Shown here piece after piece: positions 7,231 to 12,748 of a stretch of DNA of 12,748 bases. A model generated the notes under the pieces. It made no database searches and had not been told where the DNA came from. It saw only the letters and a program-made list of their open reading frames with translations. The DNA is from JANQPX01 sp039028235 (GTDB taxonomy: Bacteria; Pseudomonadota; Alphaproteobacteria; Geminicoccales; Geminicoccaceae): positions 1-12,748 of the forward strand of contig JBCCIN010000051.1 of assembly GCA_039028235.1 (NCBI GenBank), given 5' to 3'. Both the position numbers and the translations under genes were made by a program. Positions within the stretch are counted from its first letter, which is position 1; every line of letters begins with the position of its first letter.

Positions 7231-7650
7231 TCGTCTGACCAAAATCATTCGAGCATCTCTCGAAGCAGATAAAGAAAATTCTCCTAAAAAACTTGTAGAA
7301 GATGATGATTTGGCTCGGAGGGAACAAAGCCATCTGGAAGATGATATGCCGACGAAAGACTGAAACGAGAGTCGATAAGACAAAGAAATGAACGCTACAA
7401 GAGGGATACCCAGCTAAGAGAGAAGTACGCGAATCGTGTCTATTTCTTCATGGTTGGTTATACGGTCGCCATGTTCATCATTTTGCTTATGTCGGGCTTT
7501 GGCGATGAAACAAATTTCAGACTGAACGATGCACCCCTGACCACGCTGATCGGCGGCGCCTTTGCAAGCACCGTGGGTCTCGTCACCTTCGTGATGAAAG
7601 GGCTCTTTCCCGTCGATCGCGAACCGCCAGTCACACCGACAACGAAATAA
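7214..7650 (+). pseudogene. Two-helix membrane protein, split by a frameshift
   Basis: Two overlapping frames look like halves of one gene. The first starts at TTG 7214, four bases after AGGAAG (7204-7209), and overlaps the Panacea gene by 17 bp. It encodes about 49 hydrophilic residues (LKGPLDRLTKIIRASLEADK..., ending MPTKD) and stops at 7361-7363. The second, in the -1 frame, is open from 7345 to the TAA at 7648-7650 and has no ATG until 7450. It encodes a charged coil (ERLKRESIRQRNERYKRDTQLREKYANR) and two membrane helices (YFFMVGYTVAMFIILLMSGF and LTTLIGGAFASTVGLVTFVM), ending in KGLFP. The charged coil starts exactly where the first frame ends, which suggests one ancestral protein of about 140 residues broken by an indel near 7345-7360. 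No classical slippery heptamer is seen there. Alternatively, the second half starts at CTG 7360 by coupling. Function unknown; position after a Panacea gene makes a membrane toxin one possibility. Confidence 0.45.
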
Positions 7651-7664
7651 AGGAACTGACGACA

Positions 7665-8066
7665 CTACCGTGCCGCAATAAAGTCGATCTCGACCAGGGC
7701 GCCGACGGCGAGGCCGGTGACGCCGACGGTGGTGCGGGCGGGGAGTTTGTTCGGGTCGAAATAGGTGACATAGACCGCGTTCATGCGATCGAGATCCTGG
7801 AAGTTCACGAGGTAGACGCGGGCCATCACCACCCGATCGAAGCCGCTGCCGAGACCGTCTAGAACCAGCTTGAGGTTGTCCATGACGCGCCGGGTCTGCG
7901 CTTCGATGCCACCTTCGACGCAGCGGGTGGGATCGTCGGGCGTGGTCGGCATCTGGCCGGTGATGAAATGAAAGTCGCCTGCGGTTACGGCATGGTGAAA
8001 CGGTCCCACAGCCTTAGGACCGCTATCAACCATGTGCCTGACGACATCAATCATCGCAGGACCCAT
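7665..8066 (-). CDS. ridA: RidA-family enamine/imine deaminase
   Basis: A 133-residue YjgF/YER057c/UK114-family protein. Archetypal RidA hydrolyses reactive enamine/imine intermediates released by PLP enzymes such as threonine dehydratase. The active-site arginine is present in PARTTVGV (Arg111), with the following Gly-Leu-Ala-Val-Gly-Ala-Leu-Val-Glu (Glu126) segment, and the N-terminal half has the usual FHFITGQMPTTPDD strand. These residues support a working deaminase. Two ATGs four codons apart (8066 and 8054) are possible; the second starts MIDVVRH and has GAGG about 11 bases upstream, so the true length may be 129. It follows rho by 67 bp on the same strand and converges with the split membrane gene. 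Confidence 0.88.
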   Translation of the reverse strand: MGPAMIDVVRHMVDSGPKAVGPFHHAVTAGDFHFITGQMPTTPDDPTRCVEGGIEAQTRRVMDNLKLVLDGLGSGFDRVVMARVYLVNFQDLDRMNAVYVTYFDPNKLPARTTVGVTGLAVGALVEIDFIAAR

Positions 8067-8133
8067 CCTCTGTCAGAAACGCACCAACGGTCCGACCAAT
8101 GCCGAGGTCCAGTAACCGCCAACCCTCGAAGGG

Positions 8134-9651
8134 TCAGGAGTTCATGGTGTCCCAGAATTCATCGTTGGTCTTGGCGTATTTCATTTTGTCGGTGAGGAAT
8201 TCGATCGCATCGATGGTGCCCATGGGCGAAAGGATGCGACGAAGGACCCACATGCGCGACAGCGTGGCCTTGTCGACCAGCAACTCCTCTTTCCGCGTGC
8301 CGGACTTGTTGATGTCGATGGCGGGGTAGACGCGCTTGTCGGCGAGGCGGCGGTCGAGCTGGATTTCGGCGTTGCCGGTGCCTTTGAACTCCTCGAAGAT
8401 CACCTCGTCCATGCGCGAGCCGGTGTCGATCAGGGCGGTGGCGATGATAGTCAGGCTGCCGCCGTCCTCGATGTTTCTGGCCGCGCCGAAGAAGCGCTTC
8501 GGGCGTTGCAGCGCGTTGGCATCGACGCCGCCCGTGAGCACCTTGCCCGAGCTCGGCACCACGGTGTTGTAGGCGCGAGCGAGGCGGGTGATGCTGTCCA
8601 GCAGGATCACGACGTCCCGGCCGTGCTCGACCAGTCGCTTGGCTTTCTCGATCACCATCTCGGCGACCTGCACGTGACGTTGCGCCGGCTCGTCGAAGGT
8701 GGAGGAGACCACCTCACCCTTCACTGTCCTGTCCATGTCGGTCACTTCTTCCGGGCGCTCGTCGATCAGCAGCACCAGGAGATAGACCTCGGGATGGTTG
8801 GCGACGATGCTGTGCGCAATGTTCTGCATCAGCATGGTCTTACCGGTTCTGGGCTGCGCGACGATCAGGGCACGCTGGCCTTTGCCGAGAGGCGAAACGA
8901 TGTCGATCACCCGGCAGGAGACATCCTTCGAGGTGGGCTTTTCCATCTCGAGGGTGATCTTCTCGGTCGGGTAGTAGGGAGTCAGATTGTCGAAATGGAC
9001 ACGATGGCGCGCCCGTTCCGGTGCGTCGAAATTGATGGTGTTGACGCGCAGCAGCGCAAAGTAGCGCTCGCCCTCTTTCGGCGCTCTCACCATGCCGTCG
9101 ACGATATCGCCGGTGCGCAGACCGAAGCGGCGGATTTGCGAAGGCGAAACGTAGATGTCGTCGGGTCCTGCGACATAGTTAACGTCAGGTGTGCGCAGGA
9201 AGCCAAAGCCATCCTGAAGAATTTCGAGCACACCCTCCCCCTGGATCGGCACACCGCTCTGGGCGAGACGCTTCAGGGTGGCGAACACCAGATCCGGCTT
9301 TCGAAGCGTGCTGGCGTTCTCAATCCCGAGCTCTTCGGCATATTCGAGAAGCTCGGCCGGCGAGCGACGCTTCAACTCGCCGAGCTTCATCGGCTCACCG
9401 GTATATTCCTCGACCGGCTCCGGCGCAGGCGGCGGGGTCTCGGCGGCAGCCGCTGGCGGCGCCGCGGTCATCACCTCACCATCCACACCTTCGGCCTCGG
9501 CCTGATTACCGTCATCGAAATTCGGCTGCGGCTGCTGCGGGCGACGCTCTCTATTCGAACGCGAACGCGAGCGGCGCCTCTTCGGCGGCGGAGAGCTTGC
9601 CATCGTCTCCGTGTTGCCGAACATATCTTGATTTGGGCTGTCTTTAGCCAA
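8134..9651 (-). CDS. rho: Transcription termination factor Rho
   Basis: A 505-residue hexameric RNA helicase ending factor-dependent transcription. Conserved core: the RNA-binding DGFGFLR (147-153), Walker A AQPRTGKT (265-272), LLIDERPEEVTDM (294-306), VILLDSITRLARAYN (348-362) and the Q/R-loop region GGVDANALQRPKRFFGAARN (374-393). E. coli Rho has 419 residues; the extra length is an N-terminal extension of about 85 residues with a basic patch (KRRRSRSRSNRERR, 24-37), a Gln/Pro run, an acidic part and a Pro/Ala-rich part. The start is TTG 9651, supported by AGGGG (9660-9664) eight bases away; the ATG nine codons in has no such site. The order hemE-hemJ-rho is typical of alphaproteobacteria. 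The 96-bp leader may serve Rho autoregulation, but no specific element is recognisable. Confidence 0.97.
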   Translation of the reverse strand: MAKDSPNQDMFGNTETMASSPPPKRRRSRSRSNRERRPQQPQPNFDDGNQAEAEGVDGEVMTAAPPAAAAETPPPAPEPVEEYTGEPMKLGELKRRSPAELLEYAEELGIENASTLRKPDLVFATLKRLAQSGVPIQGEGVLEILQDGFGFLRTPDVNYVAGPDDIYVSPSQIRRFGLRTGDIVDGMVRAPKEGERYFALLRVNTINFDAPERARHRVHFDNLTPYYPTEKITLEMEKPTSKDVSCRVIDIVSPLGKGQRALIVAQPRTGKTMLMQNIAHSIVANHPEVYLLVLLIDERPEEVTDMDRTVKGEVVSSTFDEPAQRHVQVAEMVIEKAKRLVEHGRDVVILLDSITRLARAYNTVVPSSGKVLTGGVDANALQRPKRFFGAARNIEDGGSLTIIATALIDTGSRMDEVIFEEFKGTGNAEIQLDRRLADKRVYPAIDINKSGTRKEELLVDKATLSRMWVLRRILSPMGTIDAIEFLTDKMKYAKTNDEFWDTMNS

Positions 9652-9747
9652 TTGTCTTACCCCTGTCGAACGACATCCAGTCCGTTAGTCTGTTCTTTTC
9701 CTCGGTTTGTCGGAGCGACGGCTGCCGGTCTCCGTTCACGGACGGGA

Positions 9748-10182
9748 TCAAAGAAACGGTTTGAACACCACTAGAAAAACGATGCCGAGCATCAATAGCG
9801 TCGGTGCTTCGTTGAACCAGCGGAACCAGGTTTCGCTCGCCGGACGCTGGTCCTCGGCGAACTGCCGGACATAGCGCGCCATCATCATGTGGCTGGCGGC
9901 CAAGGCGATCACGAGCAATGTTTTCAGGTGTAACCAAGCGTCAGTCCATTGCGCTTGCGCTAATCCGAGGACAATTCCGAACAGGAGCGTGGCCAGCATC
10001 GCTGGCGTCATGATCGCCTTCAAAAGGCGCCGCTCCATGATCTTGAAGGTTTCAGAGGCCTCCGTTCCGGGCACTACCTTGCTGTGGTAGACGAACAATC
10101 GAGGCATGTAGAGCAGGGCTGCCATCCAGGCAATCACCGCGACGATGTGCAGCCATTTCGACCACAGTGCCAGATCATTCAT
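9748..10182 (-). CDS. hemJ: Protoporphyrinogen IX oxidase HemJ
   Basis: A 144-residue integral membrane protein of the HemJ (formerly UPF0093) family, which oxidises protoporphyrinogen IX to protoporphyrin IX late in haem synthesis. Four hydrophobic helices are visible at about 5-27, 57-75, 83-104 and 124-142. The family wording KWLHIVAVIAWMAALLYMPRLFVYH (9-33), MERRLLKAIMTPAM (49-62) and LHLKTLLVIALAASH (84-98) is clear, with His12, His33, His85 and His98 as candidate haem or substrate ligands. It starts 29 bp after hemE on the same strand, so both are probably one transcript of the haem pathway. The ribosome binding site is weak. Confidence 0.93.
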   Translation of the reverse strand: MNDLALWSKWLHIVAVIAWMAALLYMPRLFVYHSKVVPGTEASETFKIMERRLLKAIMTPAMLATLLFGIVLGLAQAQWTDAWLHLKTLLVIALAASHMMMARYVRQFAEDQRPASETWFRWFNEAPTLLMLGIVFLVVFKPFL

Positions 10183-10211
10183 CGGTGAGCAAGAGTCATC
10201 GTAACATCATG

Positions 10212-11249
10212 TCAGCCGGATGACGGACGGTAGGATCTCACGAAATCGACCAGCCGCTTGACCGTATCCGGGTTGGTGGGCGGAAGCACCCCATGGCCGA
10301 GATTGAAGATATGGGGACGTCCGGCGAGTGTATTTAACAGAACTGCCGTGTCCTTCAACATGTCTTCGCCGCCTGAAAGCAACGCAATTGGGTCAAGATT
10401 GCCCTGAAGACACACTTTTCCGAGGTTTTGCTTCGCCCAATCCACAGGAACCGTCGTGTCCAGACTCACGCCGTCGACAGGAACGGTATCGATGAAATGC
10501 CGATAAAGCGGGCCGGCACCTCGCGGAAAAGCGATGATCGGAATATCCGGTCGCCGCTCCTTGACTACCTCGACGATGGCCTTCAGCGGACGAACACACC
10601 AGCGATGGAATTCAGAGGGCGGAAGAACACCGGCCCAGCTGTCAAACAGCTGGAGCGCTTCGGCGCCCGCTTCGACCTGGGCGAGCAGATAGTCAGTCGT
10701 GGCCTCGGTGACAAGATCGATCAGCGCTGAAAACGCCTCGGGGTCACGCCTGGCGAAGGTTCTGGCCTCCTGAAATTCCTTGGATCCGCCACCTTCGACC
10801 ATATAGGAAACGACGGTCCAGGGTGCCCCCGCAAAGCCAATCAGCGCCGTGTCTGCGGGCAGTTCCTGTCGAAGCCGGCGAAGGGTTTCGTAGACCGGGG
10901 CAAGATGTTCGTGCAGCCCGGCTTTCGACAGCTTCGCAATGCCTGCACCGTCTCGGATCGGCGAGAGCCTGGGTCCTTCTCCTTCCACGAAGTCGACGTT
11001 CGACCCGAGGGCATCAGGAACCACCAGAATGTCGGAGAAAAGAATGGCGGCATCGAAACCATACCGCCTGATCGGCTGCAGGGTGACCTCGACCGCGTAG
11101 TCCGGCGTGTAGCAAAGGTCGAGAAATCCGTTGGCCCTCGCTCTGATCTCACGATATTCTGGCAGATAGCGTCCTGCTTGACGCATCAGCCAGATCGGCG
11201 GCGGCGACGAAACCTCGCCCGACAACGTCTTCAGAAAGAGGGAAGCCAA
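10212..11249 (-). CDS. hemE: Uroporphyrinogen decarboxylase
   Basis: A 345-residue cytoplasmic enzyme that removes four carboxyl groups from uroporphyrinogen III to give coproporphyrinogen III. Both family signatures are present: PIWLMRQAGRYLPEYRE (18-34, with Arg23 and Arg27 that hold the substrate) and GFAGAPWTVVSYMVEG (138-153, with the conserved Tyr149). Asp73 in FSDIL is the expected catalytic aspartate. The start is TTG 11249, with AGGAG (11256-11260) seven bases upstream. It reads away from the non-coding gap interpreted as the replication origin, exactly as hemE does in Caulobacter, and leads into hemJ and rho. Confidence 0.97.
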   Translation of the reverse strand: MASLFLKTLSGEVSSPPPIWLMRQAGRYLPEYREIRARANGFLDLCYTPDYAVEVTLQPIRRYGFDAAILFSDILVVPDALGSNVDFVEGEGPRLSPIRDGAGIAKLSKAGLHEHLAPVYETLRRLRQELPADTALIGFAGAPWTVVSYMVEGGGSKEFQEARTFARRDPEAFSALIDLVTEATTDYLLAQVEAGAEALQLFDSWAGVLPPSEFHRWCVRPLKAIVEVVKERRPDIPIIAFPRGAGPLYRHFIDTVPVDGVSLDTTVPVDWAKQNLGKVCLQGNLDPIALLSGGEDMLKDTAVLLNTLAGRPHIFNLGHGVLPPTNPDTVKRLVDFVRSYRPSSG

Positions 11250-11667
11250 GGGTGTCTCCTGTCGTCAGGCGGAGACAGTTGGCAGTGAACCTGCCTGCCG
11301 TCAACACCTATCTATTTAAGAATAAATAAGGATTGTAGTTGATTGAACAGTGGAGAGATGGGGATTAAATTTCCTCCTGCATTTAACCACAGGGCCATGT
11401 TGAATCTCGTGGCGATCGTCGAGATTGGGGACTTCTCTGTGAGAGACGGGAAAAAAGGCCAGTTTTGACACGAATTTTCGGATGTGATGATTGGGGAATT
11501 TGTCATCGCGTCGGCATAACTTTAAGAGAATGAGAACACCATCCCCAGCGAGACGATGCGATTGTCCCTAGGGGCAAAATGAGGATGGCGATCGACGATT
11601 TTTTTGGCTGTGGGCAACGAGGCGATCGGCGCACGATTTGTTCACAGGCAGCGTGGGACAGTTCGCC
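11250..11667. other. oriC: Probable chromosomal replication origin (oriC)
   Basis: A 418-bp gap without a credible gene, between divergent hemE and the pyruvate dikinase regulator. This is the conserved setting of the origin in Caulobacter and Rickettsia. Seen in it: four copies of TCCCCA, the weak DnaA box (W-box) described in Caulobacter, at 11359-11364, 11426-11431 and 11492-11497 (inverse, TGGGGA) and 11542-11547 (direct). Two 9-mers are one base from a standard DnaA box, TTAACCACA (11383-11391) and TTGTTCACA (11638-11646). An AT-rich segment (11309-11346, about 24% GC) includes the inverted repeat TATTTA-AGAA-TAAATA and could be the unwinding element. GGCGATCG occurs three times (11411, 11587, 11621). 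One GANTC site (GAATC, 11402-11406) is present. A TTGACA at 11465-11470 could also be part of a promoter. Confidence 0.72.
11309..11346. other. Possible DNA unwinding element
   Basis: An AT-rich block of 38 bp at the hemE side of the origin-like gap, with 9 G or C bases. It contains the short inverted repeat TATTTA/TAAATA (11313-11318 and 11323-11328). It could instead be the upstream promoter part of hemE. Confidence 0.35.
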
Positions 11668-12528
11668 ATGCGATTGCATATGCATCTTGTATCCGACAGC
11701 ACCGGCGATACGGTGACCGCGGTGGCGCGCGCCGGCATTTCGCAATTCGACGGTGTCGTTCCGGTCGAGCATGTCTGGTCCTTCGTGCGCTCACGTGCCC
11801 AGGTCGAGCAGGTTCTGTCGATGGTCAAGGCGCTGCCGGGCGTGGTGATCTACACCATGGTCTCGCCGGACCTGCGAAAGGCTCTCGAAGAGGGCTGCCG
11901 TGAGCTGAAGGTGCCGGTGGTGCCGATCCTCGATGGTGTGTTCAAGGCCCTTTCCGGCCTGCTCGGCGCCGAGACGCGCCAGGCCATCGGCCGTCAGCAC
12001 GCCATGGACGACGGCTATTTCTCCCGGATCGAGGCGCTGGATTTCATGCTGCAGCATGATGATGGCCAGAGCCCATGGGACCTGAACGATGCGGATATCG
12101 TGCTGGTCGGCGTGTCCCGCGCCTCGAAGACGCCGACCTGCATCTATCTCGCCAATCGCGGACTGAAGACGGCGAACGTACCGGTGGTCATGGACTGCCC
12201 ACTGCCGAAGGAACTGGAAAGCTTGAACAAGCCGCTGGTGGTCGGGCTCACCATCAATCCCGAGCCCTTGGTACAGATCAGGAGCAACCGGCTGAAGCAG
12301 ATGGATCGGGGCACGACCCCGCTTCGCCTGTCCGACGACTATACCGAGCTCGAACGGGTGCGCGCCGAACTGGTCTATGCGCGCCGGCTGTTCGCGAAAT
12401 ATGACTGGCCGGTGATCGACGTCACCCGCCGCTCGGTCGAGGAGACGGCGGCCGCCGTCTTCCAGCTGTTCCAGGGCCGGGTCGGACGAGCCGCCGCCCG
12501 CGCCGCCGGCGACGCCCCACCCTCCTAA
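11668..12528 (+). CDS. Pyruvate phosphate dikinase/PEP synthase regulator
   Basis: A 286-residue bifunctional kinase/pyrophosphorylase (DUF299 family) that inactivates its dikinase target by ADP-dependent phosphorylation of a threonine and reactivates it by phosphate-dependent removal. The family start HLVSDSTGDTVTAVARA is at residues 6-22, and the P-loop GVSRASKT at 148-155, followed by PTCIYLANRG. The frame opens earlier at TTG 11638, but ATG 11668 fits the family N-terminus; the site upstream (GTGGGAC) is modest. Whether the target is pyruvate phosphate dikinase or PEP synthase cannot be told from the sequence; the former is more usual in alphaproteobacteria. Its place beside the origin matches RP001/CC_0001. 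A very long inverted repeat starts right at its stop codon. Confidence 0.93.
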   Translation: MRLHMHLVSDSTGDTVTAVARAGISQFDGVVPVEHVWSFVRSRAQVEQVLSMVKALPGVVIYTMVSPDLRKALEEGCRELKVPVVPILDGVFKALSGLLGAETRQAIGRQHAMDDGYFSRIEALDFMLQHDDGQSPWDLNDADIVLVGVSRASKTPTCIYLANRGLKTANVPVVMDCPLPKELESLNKPLVVGLTINPEPLVQIRSNRLKQMDRGTTPLRLSDDYTELERVRAELVYARRLFAKYDWPVIDVTRRSVEETAAAVFQLFQGRVGRAAARAAGDAPPS

Positions 12529-12711
12529 TGGCGCGGCCATCTCGTTGACTCGGACCGTTGGTGCCAGGATTGGCGGTATGCGCCCAAGTTTTCGCGGGGG
12601 CTCACAAGAAAGTTCTTACGTGGTGGTAATCGCGACGACTACCCGCGAAAACTTGGGCGCAAACCTTCGATCTTGGTAACGCCGGTCCGAGTCAACGAGG
12701 TGGCCGTGCCA
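12529..12711 (+). repeat. 183-bp near-perfect inverted repeat (giant hairpin)
   Basis: Arms 12529-12598 and 12642-12711 pair over 70 positions: 59 Watson-Crick pairs, seven G.U-type pairs if read as plus-strand RNA, and four mismatches. The inner 20 bp (12579-12598) are perfect, and 12541-12557 pairs perfectly with 12683-12699. The 43-base loop (12599-12641) holds a smaller AAGA/TCTT hairpin (12606-12617). It starts one base after the upstream stop and ends 27 bases before the next start. There is no T-run, so it is not an ordinary terminator. A miniature inverted-repeat element or a structured RNA are the main options. Each arm carries one GANTC site (12547-12551 and 12689-12693). Confidence 0.9.
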
Positions 12712-12738
12712 CTTGACTTGGGCTTGGGAGGGGTCGAC

Positions 12739-12748
12739 ATGTCGGTGG
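12739..12748 (+). CDS. Start of the next gene (cut off; possibly maf)
   Basis: An ATG at 12739 has an excellent GGGAGGGG site (12726-12733) five bases upstream and reads M-S-V before the window ends. Three codons cannot identify the product. In related genomes maf (nucleotide pyrophosphatase), aroE and coaE follow the dikinase regulator, so maf is a guess from gene order only. Confidence 0.45.

Noticed and set aside
6453..7660. Integrated phage or IS element around the Panacea gene
   Set aside because: No transposase, integrase, tRNA, terminal inverted repeats or direct repeats could be seen at the edges of the low-GC patch.
8122..8134. ACCCT-CGA-AGGGT hairpin at the end of rho as a terminator
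   Set aside because: Only five base pairs with a three-base loop and no T-run on the minus strand; ridA may be read through from rho.
8506..9774. 422-codon open frame on the plus strand opposite rho
   Set aside because: Antisense to a strongly conserved gene, with no domain pattern; explained by third-position GC bias.
11503..11772. Small minus-strand frames across the origin-like gap
   Set aside because: Low-complexity translations without a ribosome site, overlapping the start of the dikinase regulator; the gap is better explained as non-coding.
12529..12711. Giant hairpin as an ordinary Rho-independent terminator
   Set aside because: The stem is far too long and no T-tract follows; the next gene starts 27 bases later with its own strong ribosome site.
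1..12748. tRNA, rRNA, CRISPR arrays
   Set aside because: No cloverleaf, rRNA segment or regularly spaced repeats were recognisable by reading either strand.

Overview
The window looks like a GC-rich alphaproteobacterial chromosome, Rhodospirillales-like in style. The evidence is protein resemblance, a complete set of ethylmalonyl-CoA pathway core enzymes, and the gene order rho-hemJ-hemE | gap | pyruvate dikinase regulatory protein. I cannot name a genus from the sequence alone.

Left part (1-6573) is central carbon metabolism. A small DCC-family thiol-disulfide protein and a small alpha/beta-barrel-like protein converge at about 440. Then comes the ethylmalonyl-CoA pathway: ethylmalonyl-CoA mutase (ecm, minus strand), and, diverging from it, crotonyl-CoA carboxylase/reductase (ccr) followed by methylsuccinyl-CoA dehydrogenase (mcd). 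Together these convert crotonyl-CoA to ethylmalonyl-CoA, then methylsuccinyl-CoA, then mesaconyl-CoA. This is the committed stretch of acetyl-CoA assimilation in bacteria without isocitrate lyase. The most striking feature of the window is that the ccr reading frame starts with about 66 residues of a Cro/YdaS-like helix-turn-helix domain, joined by a flexible linker to an otherwise complete Ccr. The 161-bp ecm/ccr promoter region holds several copies of AACACTT/AAGTGTT and a perfect 13-bp palindrome. The enzyme may therefore be its own DNA-binding regulator.

Middle (6574-7660) is a short, clearly lower-GC patch. It carries a Panacea-domain (GepA/SocA-like) protein and a downstream two-helix membrane protein split over two reading frames. 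It resembles an acquired toxin-antitoxin-like or phage-related module.

Right part (7665-12748) is core housekeeping around what I interpret as the chromosomal replication origin. On the minus strand, reading away from the origin, are hemE, hemJ, rho and ridA. On the plus strand, also reading away, is the pyruvate dikinase regulatory protein (the RP001/CC_0001 position in Rickettsia and Caulobacter). The 418-bp non-coding gap between hemE and this gene has an AT-rich segment, four copies of the TCCCCA hexamer known as a weak DnaA box in Caulobacter, and near-consensus 9-mer DnaA boxes. A 183-bp almost perfect inverted repeat fills the gap after the regulatory gene. The start of one more gene, by synteny possibly maf, lies at the right edge.
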